In this document: one piece after another, positions 1-8,741 of the stretch | Position numbering within the stretch: position 1 is the stretch's first letter | Layout of the letters: each line of letters starts with the position of its first letter | NCBI RefSeq assembly: GCF_004337985.1 | Contig: NW_021940931.1 | Coordinates: 1 to 64,000, forward strand | Reading direction: 5' to 3' | DNA length: 64,000 nucleotides | Origin: Pyricularia pennisetigena | Taxonomy: Eukaryota > Ascomycota > Sordariomycetes > Magnaporthales > Pyriculariaceae | Notes under the pieces: model-generated | Seen by the model: the letters and a program-made list of their open reading frames with translations, nothing else | Database searches by the model: none | Told to the model about the DNA's origin: nothing | Made by a program: the position numbers and the translations under genes

Positions 1-90
1 TCCATTATTGCGGCGCGCTATCTACGGCACGGCAAATTGCGGACGCCAGAAGGGCATGGCGCATTGGTGATACGTGGCGAAACAATGCGG

Positions 91-185
91 AGGTTAACTC
101 CGCAGTTTGCCGCCCAGGCCCTTAAATCAAATTGCGGTCTTGCTCCAAGCCGCAGAAACGGGCCTCTGCATAGCTGAGAAAATGC
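91..185 (+). repeat. Dispersed repeat R1, copy a
   Basis: Degenerate copy of a short dispersed family (R1) seen six times in the window. The shared landmarks in order are TTTGCCGCCC, a middle segment like AAATTGCG, then TTGCTCCA and CTGCAT..CTGAG. This copy has all of them. It contains no ORF. The family is unidentified; it could be the end of a decayed DNA transposon. Confidence 0.55.
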
Positions 186-236
186 AGGCCTACACAGCTG
201 CTCGATTAAGCTAGGAGTGCGGTGGTTGAGGGAGAC

Positions 237-485
237 AAGTGGGGGACAAAATTAAATTAATCGCGGAATGGTACTTCACTTTTTGCGATTATTTCACCAC
301 GAAAAAAATACACAGCATAGCAAAAAGTCGGTTATGAGGACAAATTTATTTTGGCTTTATTTTGGAGTTAGTTTTAAGAAAATAAAGCCCAAGCTGATGA
401 AGTTATGGCGTATTAAATGGGTAACGTTTTAAAAGAATGGTCGTGATTTGGCCTTTTGGTGGTCAATTTAATTTTGTCCCCACTT
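237..485. mobile_element. MITE-like element, 249 bp, 7-bp target duplication
   Basis: The left end reads AAGTGGGGGACAAAATTAAA and the reverse complement of the right end reads AAGTGGGGACAAAATTAAAT. These form terminal inverted repeats of about 22 bp that differ by one G and a few inner bases. The element is flanked by GGGAGAC on both sides (230-236 and 486-492), a perfect 7-bp target-site duplication. The interior is AT-rich without an ORF, so it is non-autonomous. The 7-bp duplication does not fit Tc1/mariner (TA) and is one short of the hAT norm of 8, so the superfamily is open. Confidence 0.8.
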
Positions 486-492
486 GGGAGAC

Positions 493-935
493 TAGCATGC
501 AGCCATAGACTAGCATCCCAAATGCAGGAGGCCGTTCACGGGTGTCGATCAGTTCAGGATTGTGGGGTTTGCTAGAGTTTTGGAGACAACACGTTTGATA
601 GGCAAAGTGATTTTACACACATCGGGTCCAAAGTCCTTTTTTTGCACCAGCTAGCCATACCCATTTGCTTAGGCAATTTTGCAGGTGCTGCCTTGATAGA
701 AACATTGATTGGTGAGCTGCCAGGACATCGCAGGCAAACACAGCCAACATACTGAGTTGCGAATAACCTGGTTCCACAGATCGAGAGGAACTTTGAATCG
801 AAGTGAGTACGGCACTTAGTATTCAATAATCAGAACAGAAGTGTGCGGAATAGCTCGGCGGCAAAACTTGTGGATTCGTACATCCTCCACACAATGCCTC
901 ACTAACGTAATTATAGCGCTTGTCATCAGAAGCCC
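493..935. other. No gene recognised
   Basis: Intergenic sequence between the MITE and the end of the BTB gene. Short ORFs on both strands show no recognisable motif. The part next to 936 presumably holds the 3' UTR of the BTB gene. Confidence 0.5.
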
Positions 936-1922
936 TCAACCCCACCCCCTAGTCTTGACCGCCATAAGCAGCTCAAAAGACAAATCAAGCTGGCTGACAA
1001 CATCCTGGTACTCAAACCGATCCAACAACTCCTTGCGTTGCTTCATAACATCAACCACGATGTCGCGCAGGAGCCTATCGCTGCGGACCGACGTTCGGTA
1101 GACCTCCTGCACCGCCTCGAAGAAGTCCGGGTGGTTCCAGTGCTTTTCGGCTTCGGTGCGAAACTTGCGCGCTGCCAGACCCTTGAGGTCGCCGACTTGC
1201 AAGTACTCGGCCAAGGCGTAGACGTGGCAGTGCGTGAGGAGGAAGGTTTTGTCAAGCAGCGATTCGGCAAGGCTGATGGGCTCCGAGTGACGGTCCTCGG
1301 TTGATGGGCCCGCTGGCTCGTCCATGGCGATTGACTTGCCCTTTTTCTTTTGCTTTTTGCCCTTTCTAAGTGCGAGAGGCTCTTCCCAGGGATCATGAAC
1401 CTCGGGCTCTGCTGGAGGATCCCCGCGTTCGGTTGTAACATCGTCAGCCTCGGCAACTGCAGCGGCAGGAAACTCGATGTTCGTAGGTTCTTTCTTGATC
1501 TCGAATCCCCAGGCTGGGATTTTGTGCAAAGGCTCATAGTCCGTGAGATAGAAGAAGTCGATCACAAGCTTGACCGCATCTGGGTTGTGATCGGACAGGT
1601 CTACGCAGGATGTGCGGTTTTCCTGGACAGTAGGTCAGCTTCAAACCTTGTCCAATTCTTATTTCGTGTATGCGTACCGTGCACTTACCTGCATGTCTGC
1701 TTTGAAACTAATCTCGAAGTATTTCGAGCGCGGGCACATAATCGCTTTGTGGACATGATAGGTATCGTGGCCGCAGACGACAGTCATGTCGGAGTAGTCT
1801 CCACTGATGCGAAGGCTTGAATGGTAAAATCACTGTTAGCTCGTTTCACGACTTAATGCTATCGTTGTGCTGACGCACCTCTTTAGCGAATCCCTTAAGG
1901 CCTGTTCTGGCGATGTATCCAT
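936..1922 (-). CDS. BTB/POZ domain protein
   Basis: Three exons on the minus strand: 1922-1879, 1815-1689 and 1622-936, giving 285 residues. Both introns are GT-AG (GTGCGT donor at 1878, GTAAGT at 1688) and the frame is continuous across them. The BTB core begins at about residue 19 with GDYSDMTVVCGHDTYHVHKA, followed by CPRSKYFEISF and, in exon 3, a segment ending VIDFFYLTDYEP. Fungal proteins of this kind dimerise through BTB and are candidate cullin-3 adaptors, although nothing here shows a substrate domain. The middle (about residues 110-155) is acidic and then lysine-rich (KGKKQKKKGK), which could be a nuclear signal. The C-terminal part resembles the helical region that follows BTB in related fungal proteins. 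No break is seen. Confidence in the domain is high; the biological role is unknown. Confidence 0.85.
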
Positions 1923-2122
1923 CTTGAGCGTGGCTTATGCGTCCGTCAGAGTTGTGAGTTTTGTTGGCCACTTGACCTTGTGAAAGACAAGTTTGAGAGC
2001 CGGGCGAGGACTATTTGGCAGACTGCGGTTGCCGGAACACAGCCATGTACCCTCCTCATTGACAAGTTAGGTGGCAGCGTTGGCCTTACGGTCAAATTAG
2101 AAGTATAAGGACCCAGATCCTT

Positions 2123-2250
2123 GCCCGGCCCCAAAAAGTCCAATTGTCATCATGCGATGTTGACCCCGCCATTTGCCGCCCTAGCCCGCGAATCGGATTG
2201 CGCTCTTGCTCCATGCCACAAAATGAAGGGCCTTCTGCATAACTGAGCAA
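2123..2250 (+). repeat. Dispersed repeat R1, copy b
   Basis: One of the two longest R1 copies. It starts around CCCGGCCCCAAAAAGTCCAA and runs through CCGCCATTTGCCGCCC, GCTCTTGCTCCA and AATGAAGGGCC. It matches the reverse complement of 35380-35506 at roughly 80 per cent by eye, so the element was once at least 125 bp. Confidence 0.65.
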
Positions 2251-2337
2251 ATCTGTTTGTCTGATAGGCTGCATATGCTGCCCACTATTTGGTGTGTACG
2301 TTGGACGTTTGGCACCTTTCTTTTTCTTTTTTCTTTG

Positions 2338-2397
2338 CTGTGTGTGTGTGTGTGNNNNNNNNNNNNNNNNNNNNNNNNNNNNNNNNNNNNNNNNNNN
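2338..2397. repeat. TG microsatellite running into a 43-base gap
   Basis: A TG dinucleotide run is followed directly by Ns at 2355-2397. The microsatellite probably caused the assembly gap, so the true length here is unknown. Confidence 0.8.
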
Positions 2398-2633
2398 TGG
2401 CTTGAATTCTAAAAGAACTAGGTCGGAGAAAGTGCCCATTGCGTGACCTTCTTCTTTATGGCCTCAATTATTAATTATTCCAAAATAGCGCGCGTCGTGT
2501 TGGGCCTTGATGCGGAGTCCAACGGAACCAGGTTTCTTTTGACGCTTTTGCGCGTTGTTTTGCCTTTCGCAGCCGCCTTTTCAGCCCTTGACATCTCCCG
2601 CCAGACGCTATTCCTGTAAGAAATAGACAAAAA

Positions 2634-2918
2634 TGTCACAACCGGGGACTGGGTACAGGCTAGGCACACGGTAATCAACAAAATACAAGGCAATAATACA
2701 GCGTATAATAATCCACGATAGCACTATAACAATAGCACTTGGACTAGAGACTGATCCTTAAGGATTCAGGACTAACCTGCTATCCTTAGGATCTAGGAGC
2801 CCCTATTTATAGGCGGCGTTCCTACTGCGTTTACGTAACGCGAGTCTACAGGTTCAGCAGAACCCAGCCCCTAGGGCTGTACGCTAGCATCTAGGCACTA
2901 ATAAATCTGCACGTGACA
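2634..2918 (-). mobile_element. Solo LTR (285 bp) with AAAAA target duplication
   Basis: Read on the minus strand it begins TGTCACGTGCAG and ends CGGTTGTGACA, the canonical TG...CA LTR ends with an inverted TGTCAC/GTGACA. AAAAA flanks both sides (2629-2633 and 2919-2923). It carries a TATAAATAG promoter-like motif (plus strand 2803-2812). No internal retroelement sequence adjoins it, so it is a recombination relic. It differs from the gypsy LTRs at 8.5 and 14.2 kb and so comes from another family. Confidence 0.75.
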
Positions 2919-2923
2919 AAAAA

Positions 2924-3898
2924 GCGCAATATGGCGATAACCTTTCCAGATATCGCATACGGGCGTCAGCCAAGGCTGGTGGAGCTGCTTGATCCGGGAA
3001 AAAACTACGATCACTAATGAGCAGCTTTCAGGATTAAATGCGGCATGTGATACTCCAATAAGACGCACCAGTTGAGGAGGTCAAAAAAAGAACTTGTCAT
3101 ATGGTGTACTAAATATGCATCGTTCGCTCGGTCTGTACAATGCCTGAAAAGATGGCATTGTAATCGTATTTTGACATGACACGTCGACGGACAAAATGGT
3201 GCTGCGAGAATCTTTGACTAAAAGGTTTGGAGGGGTTGTTGCGGGGTTGCAGCAGAACTCCGAAACTTCGGGTAGCAGTTAGTTTGTTGTTGTAAAATCA
3301 AATTACTAACTCAGTTTCCTGGATAACTTCAGTAATGCTAACTGCATTTTGTGTCCGCATGTCATGTTCAGTACCGGGGGCCTTGGGTTTATTTCGACTG
3401 ACTGGGGACGATGCTGACGATGACGAGTTCAGGAATACGACCAAGGAATGCACAGGACTCCTAAATGAGCTTCTGTGGCTGGAGAACCGGCGGTGCGACT
3501 GGCTCGCCTGGTTACGTGAGGCACGTCTTTTGCCACATTGGGAACCGTCGATCTTGATTCTCTGGCGTCCTGTCCCGTTCCCCCGAATATACGCGTGCAG
3601 TTTCAAAGAGGAGCCACCAAGGGCTGGTAGGATAGAGAAGACATTGGGTGCATGTCTGCGATTTATATAAATGCGTACTTGAAAGATGTCTCTGACTTGG
3701 ATGGGGCAGCCGAGACTGCACATACGTCATAAATTGCCGAAAAGGCCTTAATGAACGTAGCCATGGCGCCGATGATTGAATGTATGTTGGATTATTTTAA
3801 GCACCGTTGTATTGCTTTGTTCCAGGTGAAGAAAAACTTCAAGGTTGTCTCTCGCAGTTTGTGCAGTGAACTTCACTCAACCCCCGGGGGGAACTAGC
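2924..3898. other. No gene recognised
   Basis: Sequence between two solo LTRs. Overlapping ORFs of 111 and 141 codons at 3298-3723 lie on opposite strands and neither has a recognisable domain, so I do not call a gene. Confidence 0.5.
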
Positions 3899-3903
3899 CC
3901 GAC

Positions 3904-4114
3904 TGTGGATAGGATTGGGTGATCGTACGATTGGTAAAATAAAGTAAACAAGTAACAAACGAACATATTCCTATGATTGAAGCTCTCTCCTAAGATCCGG
4001 TAGAAACCCTCTACGGTGAAAAACCCGGCTATTTATGTCGCAGTGATACACGTGACTTATCACGTGCCCCGACTGACGCATGAGAACGCATCACCTGACC
4101 CATACAAGCCAACA
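3904..4114 (-). mobile_element. Solo LTR (211 bp) with 5-bp target duplication
   Basis: On the minus strand it starts TGTTGGCTTG and ends CTATCCACA. The plus-strand flank CCGAC occurs at both 3899-3903 and 4115-4119. Two CACGTG/TCACGTG motifs and a CATAAATAG TATA-like box sit in the presumed U3. No gag or pol sequence adjoins it. Confidence 0.75.
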
Positions 4115-4119
4115 CCGAC

Positions 4120-4659
4120 CAGATTTTACGCTCTTGTGTTTCCTGCTCAGTTGCCCGTAGATATACTTTGCCCACTTTCACTTGTTGATGTCTCGATCTG
4201 GAACGTCAGGTCTTATGCTTGGCCTGCTCAGCTTGTGCTAGAACAGTCGCCAGCCGTGTCCGACATGCGGAGAGCTGCGCAAAGCCAAGCGGGCCAGTTC
4301 GGGGAGATTTCCATCGCTCCCTTCCGCGGTAAGAGACGAGCGCGCGATTCGGTTTTGTCTGGCAGTGTGGACGAGCTCTACCTGGCGTCCGAGCGGGCGG
4401 CAACGAGGTCCCACCTGCGTCTTCTCTGCATTTATCTCTTATCTTTTGTTTCCTATAGTTAGTGTCGTTTTAAGGATTAAGCCCAGCCAGCGCAGCGCAG
4501 GACTGCTTTGTCGCTGACATTTATCTATCAACCGGGTTTTCCGCTGAAAGAGATAGGGTCTCTTCCAGCAGATCTCGACCGTCGTCCGCTTGGCAAAGGC
4601 TGGGCCTAGCCTTAGGGACCCGACCGTTCGAGAAGCTCCCCGAATCGCTGCACACGCAC
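4120..4659. other. No gene recognised
   Basis: Sequence between the solo LTR and the tail of the LINE relic. It holds short ORFs on both strands, none with a recognisable motif. Confidence 0.45.
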
Positions 4660-5880
4660 AAGTAGTAGTAGTAGTAGTGTCTATTAACGCCGGGCCGCGC
4701 GGAGCGCCGGCAACGCCGGTTCTCCGCGCATGTAGCCGCACGTGGAGCATCACGGGGCGCTATCTAAGTCTACATAAGTCTATATAGCGGATCGATCGAC
4801 ACGGGCCGGGCCCGCGACGATGTAGGGGTGGGTGCCTGCTGCGGCCCTGCAACTTATATTCCTGCAGAGGTATGACCAGCCTGCGGCGCCTTCCGCCGTC
4901 TGTTCGTGCGCACCGCTGCGCGCGGGGGTGTCCACTAGGGCCGGTTCGGTGCGCTTTTGGCGCGGAGGGAGGGTGAAATGGCCAGTGATGGCTACGAACT
5001 CCTCAAAAGCCCGTGGGTTTCCCAATGTCTTATATAGGTACTCTTGTCTGGTCTGCGTATTTGGCCGCCGAGTCGGGCCGTTGGGCCACTTTTTCCATAA
5101 TTTGACACTGTTTGGGCAGTGGACCAAATGGTCTGGTGCCGTGGAGTTATCGCACCAAGCGCATTGCGTTTTTGCGCCCTGGTGGGCAAACCGGTTGTGT
5201 TATCCTCGAAAATCCCCGTGTCCTGTCCGCATAGCTAGGTAATGCCCCAAAATCCGCCGGGCTAGCCCGAGTTCGTTTGGTTCCTTCGTTGGGTTGTATT
5301 CCAATTGCCACCGGTCGTATGCATCTGACGTCTTCCTGGCCTGCCAACATCGCGCGCTGGCCTCTCGGGCTGCCTTCCGAAGCTCGGATTGGATGCCGCT
5401 GACGGTCGCGCCTTGCGTGCAGGGGTCGGTGTCCGCGGGTCCTTTCGCGCCTTCGTCCGCTAGGCGGTCTGCTTTCTCGTTCCCTTCGATTCCTTCATGC
5501 CCCGGGCACCACCGTATGCGGACGCTGACGCCTGTGTCTTTCAGCTCCTCCACGAGTTCGTGGAATCGGATATAGGCCCATTGCGAGGACAGTGACGCGG
5601 ATCCTCTCAAGCCCCAAATAACGGAGGCGCTATCAACACACACCCATATTGTGTCTCCTGGGTTCGCGTCGGCTGCCTCGAGGCCGCGCAATGCCCCGAC
5701 CGTTTCGGCGTCAAAAACGTGGCATGGCCCGCCCAAAGCTGCTGAACCTTGGGCCGTTATCTCGCCTTTGCGATATACAATAAACCCGTATCCCACCAGG
5801 TGGCCTTGGTTTTGATCAAACTGTTCGGAGCCGTCGCTAAACACTAGTATATCGTTCAACAGAGTTCTTTGTGGTGCCCT
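4660..5880 (-). pseudogene. 5'-truncated Tad-like LINE relic (RNase H and zinc-knuckle end)
   Basis: The minus strand encodes the 3' part of a LINE ORF2. RNase H motifs are FSDGSE, VFDAETVGALRG, CVDSASVIWGLRG and RWCPGHEGIEGNEKAD, and a CAWC...HLVHC zinc-knuckle follows. The intact LINE at 41.9 kb carries the same motifs (YTDGSE, WCPGHQGIPGN, CAWC...HPVHC), but the sequence is clearly diverged, so this is another subfamily. One in-frame stop (TAA at 5202-5200) replaces the tyrosine codon after HGDF; the frame then stays open to 4780. The 3' end has CCCGGCGTTAATAGACAC followed by an ACT repeat (plus strand AGT at about 4660-4678), like the TAC tail of the intact LINE. Endonuclease and RT are missing. 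The 5' breakpoint near 5880 is approximate. Confidence 0.8.
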
Positions 5881-5997
5881 AATAAGGAGAGCCTCGCAAG
5901 GAGGCAAGAGATCCCCCAGTAGACGACATTCTCTATTGCCCTCAATTCCGACACGAAACAACATAAAAAAATCGGATCGCCTTTTCCTACCGCGGCA

Positions 5998-6802
5998 ATG
6001 AGAATTTTGCAGACTAACCAAGCGTACTCTCTCGTGGGTGAGAAAGTTGTATTCTCACACAGCAATGTCCTTTTTGCCGACGAGGACGACACATTTCTCG
6101 CCCAATTCCCACAGCACACGGTTCCTGCCGAAATCAGCAGGTCGTTCTTACACAACATTACCCTTATCCGCAAAGCCTCATATCGCCCAGCACCACCCGC
6201 TACAGCCACTATCCTGCCAACGCCGGGAGACTTCTACGTTAAACGGCCGGATCTTATGGCGGCCGGCAGCGTGGACCTGGCATCCCTCGTCCTCCGGGAG
6301 CTGAATGTCTGCGAGACCTTGAAAAAGCACCCGCACCCGAATGTAGCAACGTACCACGGATGCCTGGTGTCCGAAGGGCTCGTTACGGGTCTTTGCTTCA
6401 CCAGGTACCCGCAAACTCTCGCGGGCAAGCTCAACCCGGACTCCCTAAACACAGTCCGAGTTTATGAAAATGGAAGACTTTGCGGCTGCTAGGAAGCTGG
6501 CCGCCGAGAATTGCCTCGCTGGGATCGAGGCGGGCATCCGACACCTGCACGCTCTCAACATCGTGCACAACGATCTGAACCCAGCCAACATTGCGATGAC
6601 CGAGGATGGTGTCCCGGTCAACATCGACTTTGATAGCTCTTCGGCACCGGGGGCAGCGCTAGATGGAATCAAGCGGACACATGGGTGGTATGATAGAAAA
6701 GATAAGGTGGCACGAACGGACAATGACTTGAAGGCCCTGCTCGAGCTTCGTGTGTGGCTGTCAGGGTCTTCCCCTGAAGAGTACCAGTTAAGGGACCTCT
6801 AA
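5998..6802 (+). pseudogene. Protein-kinase-like gene with one frameshift
   Basis: Two adjoining frames together encode one fungal kinase-like protein. Frame 1 (5998-6492) has an N-lobe with VKRPDL, a putative alpha-C segment and a hinge-like GLCFTRYPQTLAGKL. Frame 2 (6464-6802) supplies the C-lobe, with the catalytic-loop motif VHNDLNPANI (H-x-D-L-N-P-x-N) and IDFDSSS in the DFG position, so glycine is replaced by aspartate as in related small fungal kinases. The switch lies near 6455-6480 and needs a one-base shift. A 50-nt GTACCC..ACAG intron could also be drawn there, but it would remove family-typical hinge residues. It sits about 120 bp from the truncated end of the LINE relic. Either a real frameshift or a sequencing error is possible. 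Confidence 0.65.
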
Positions 6803-8394
6803 ACTCGAACTCAAGCCAACCAAGGGAAAGGTGCTTAAGTTTTCACGCTGGTAGTAAAATTTATCTAATCGAGTCTTTTCTGATTCGGTAGAAAACGAAT
6901 GTTAATGTGCTTTGTTAAATGTGTAGCTATCTACATTGCAATGAGCGTGGTGGATTCTTAAATACCGAATGTTATATATTCGACAATATGTTAACCAGAC
7001 CGATTTTTCCCGCAGCTCCTGTCGTTCTGTATGTTGAATACACGAAACTTTGTTTTATGCCCATTGAACCCCCTAAAGGCCTTTCAAACCCAGGTCCCAA
7101 CTGCCGGCCTGCATATTGTAAAACAGACAAGCCTGCGTCACCCGGTGTCCCTTATTTCTTGGGAGGTACATAGCTCGTCGAGTTTGGGCATGAGGTACTG
7201 TTACAGTCGGAGACTTTGACCACACCTGTCTCGGTGGACGATTTGAACACACAGGCGTTGCCCAGCTTGATATTCGTTCGAGGCGGCCATCTATTAAATG
7301 AGAGAAGGTGAGTATTAGTGCGATATATCACAAACACCAAATCCCGGGTTACAGTTTGGAGGCTTGCCTTTGCTTAGAAGTTTTGCCGTGTTTTCCAGAG
7401 TGAGTAATTGTATTGAATAGTAAACAGTGATTTGTCTTGCTGGGTTAAGGAGCTATGAGGGAGGAAGACAATCCAGATCGGGGGAAGCATACACTCGAGT
7501 TTTTGTATTGTCCACAAACCTGCCGACGATGCTCGTCGAAAGGGAGTGGTTGAAGGGAGAAGTCGAAACGGGGTGGGTGGGCGCAATACGGGAAAGCTGT
7601 CCGAGGCCCGAGGTCGGTACGGTGTCGTTTATGCAGTATTTTCTTCACATTGCTGACCACCCTCCCCCAACGTGAAATAAATGGCCCACCAAAATGCAAT
7701 ACGCAAAACAGCAAACTATTCTCAAGTTTTTACAATTTAAAGCTGCAATCAATGACAACTAACTAACGTTAATTGGTCCACTCCCGATTGCTCAAATTCT
7801 TTTCACGCATACCTCACTATTTGCCAACAAGGCACACAACCAAAATAAACAGTAACAATTTTGTATGTAGCGCCCCGTCACACAATAACCTTGTAATTAT
7901 GCATCGTGATTCGCAAGCTCGCGAATCGGAACGTGTGCCTGCTTCCTGTCCATGCTGTCTGACCTACCATCTGTTTGTCCCGTTCGCTTTATGGTACTGG
8001 ATGCCTTGTTTGGGCTGGTTCGCTACATGTTTTCTCGCCGCCCGCGAATGGTTGGCCTCCTGCGTTATGAAGGCCAGACTGAGGGACCCTTGTTGGCTAT
8101 GTAGTAAGTGTTACACTAAAAACATCGTCAAAAACGAAGGCCTCCGTCAATGACTAATGCCAGTGACTTTGGTAAATATAGCCTGCAACAGCAAGCAAGG
8201 AGGCCAGGGTGGGTCGGGAGAAAGCCCAGTGACAGGGATACGATACTAGGCTGAACTACGTAATCTGTTTAGGACTTGGCCACTCCTGAAGAAACGCAAG
8301 GCTCGGCTTGCGATGTTGTTTGCTTTTGCGAAATGGTTACCGCCAGCGTGCAGCCTTTACAATAATAGCTTAATTATATGCATACGACTTTTTT
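6803..8394. other. No confident gene; possible small cysteine-containing exon on minus strand
   Basis: Mostly featureless. On the minus strand, 7322-7152 encodes a lysine-terminated peptide with CVFKSSTETG and SDCNSTSCPN. It is preceded by a plausible acceptor (TTTAATAG) and ends in TAA, so it could be the last exon of a small secreted protein. No signal-peptide exon was identified, so it is not called as a gene. Confidence 0.3.
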
Positions 8395-8404
8395 TTAATA
8401 AATA

Positions 8405-8488
<84 letters not shown>

Positions 8489-8489
8489 G
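8395..8489. repeat. TAA trinucleotide microsatellite
   Basis: About 95 bp of nearly perfect TAA repeats that abut the left LTR of the gypsy element. The repeat may hide or have eroded one copy of the element's target duplication. Confidence 0.95.
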
Positions 8490-8490
8490 T

Positions 8491-8683
8491 TGTCACGGCC
8501 AGGGTAAGCATAGCACGGAAGCTAGTCTATTGGCGCCTATCGACGAAGATTCTACTCTGAGGAGAGGAAAGGAAACAAACAAAGTTCTGAGCTTGACGCG
8601 ACGTCGATAAAGGTATCACCCTGGTGGGTCGTTGGTCCAGGGTCAGGGTTAGGGTCTGGTGATCTCATGGTCCAAATGTCACA
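8491..8683 (-). repeat. 3' LTR of the chromovirus
   Basis: Reads TGTGACATTTGG...GGCCGTGACA on the minus strand. It is near-identical to the copy at 14165-14357 and contains a telomere-like GGGTTAGGG on the plus strand that is simply part of the LTR. Confidence 0.93.
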
Positions 8684-8696
8684 CTACCCCCTTCCA
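8684..8696 (-). other. Polypurine tract (plus-strand primer)
   Basis: The minus-strand sequence GGAAGGGGGTAG lies directly against the 3' LTR, the position and composition expected for the second-strand DNA primer of an LTR retrotransposon. Confidence 0.75.
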
Positions 8697-8741
8697 AACC
8701 TCGTATGTCGACGCAGGAGATCATGCGAGGCTCTTGTCAAG

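Noticed and set aside
2475..2693. 72-codon minus ORF next to the solo LTR
   Set aside because: Its 5' third lies within the LTR (from 2634). The rest (WREMSRAEKAAAKG...) is basic and might be an old exon, but there is no domain, start or partner exon.
3298..3723. Overlapping 141- and 111-codon ORFs on opposite strands
   Set aside because: No motif, signal peptide or splice pattern on either strand; mutual antisense shadows.
4016..4462. 148-codon plus ORF
   Set aside because: It begins inside the 211-bp solo LTR and has no recognisable domain.
8486..8490. Target duplication of the gypsy element
   Set aside because: ATAGT (left) and TATGT (right) share only scattered bases; shifting the LTR ends by one or two bases gives no match.
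8641..8665. Telomere-like GGGTTAGGG
   Set aside because: Present at the same place in both LTRs of the gypsy element, so it is LTR sequence, not a telomere remnant.
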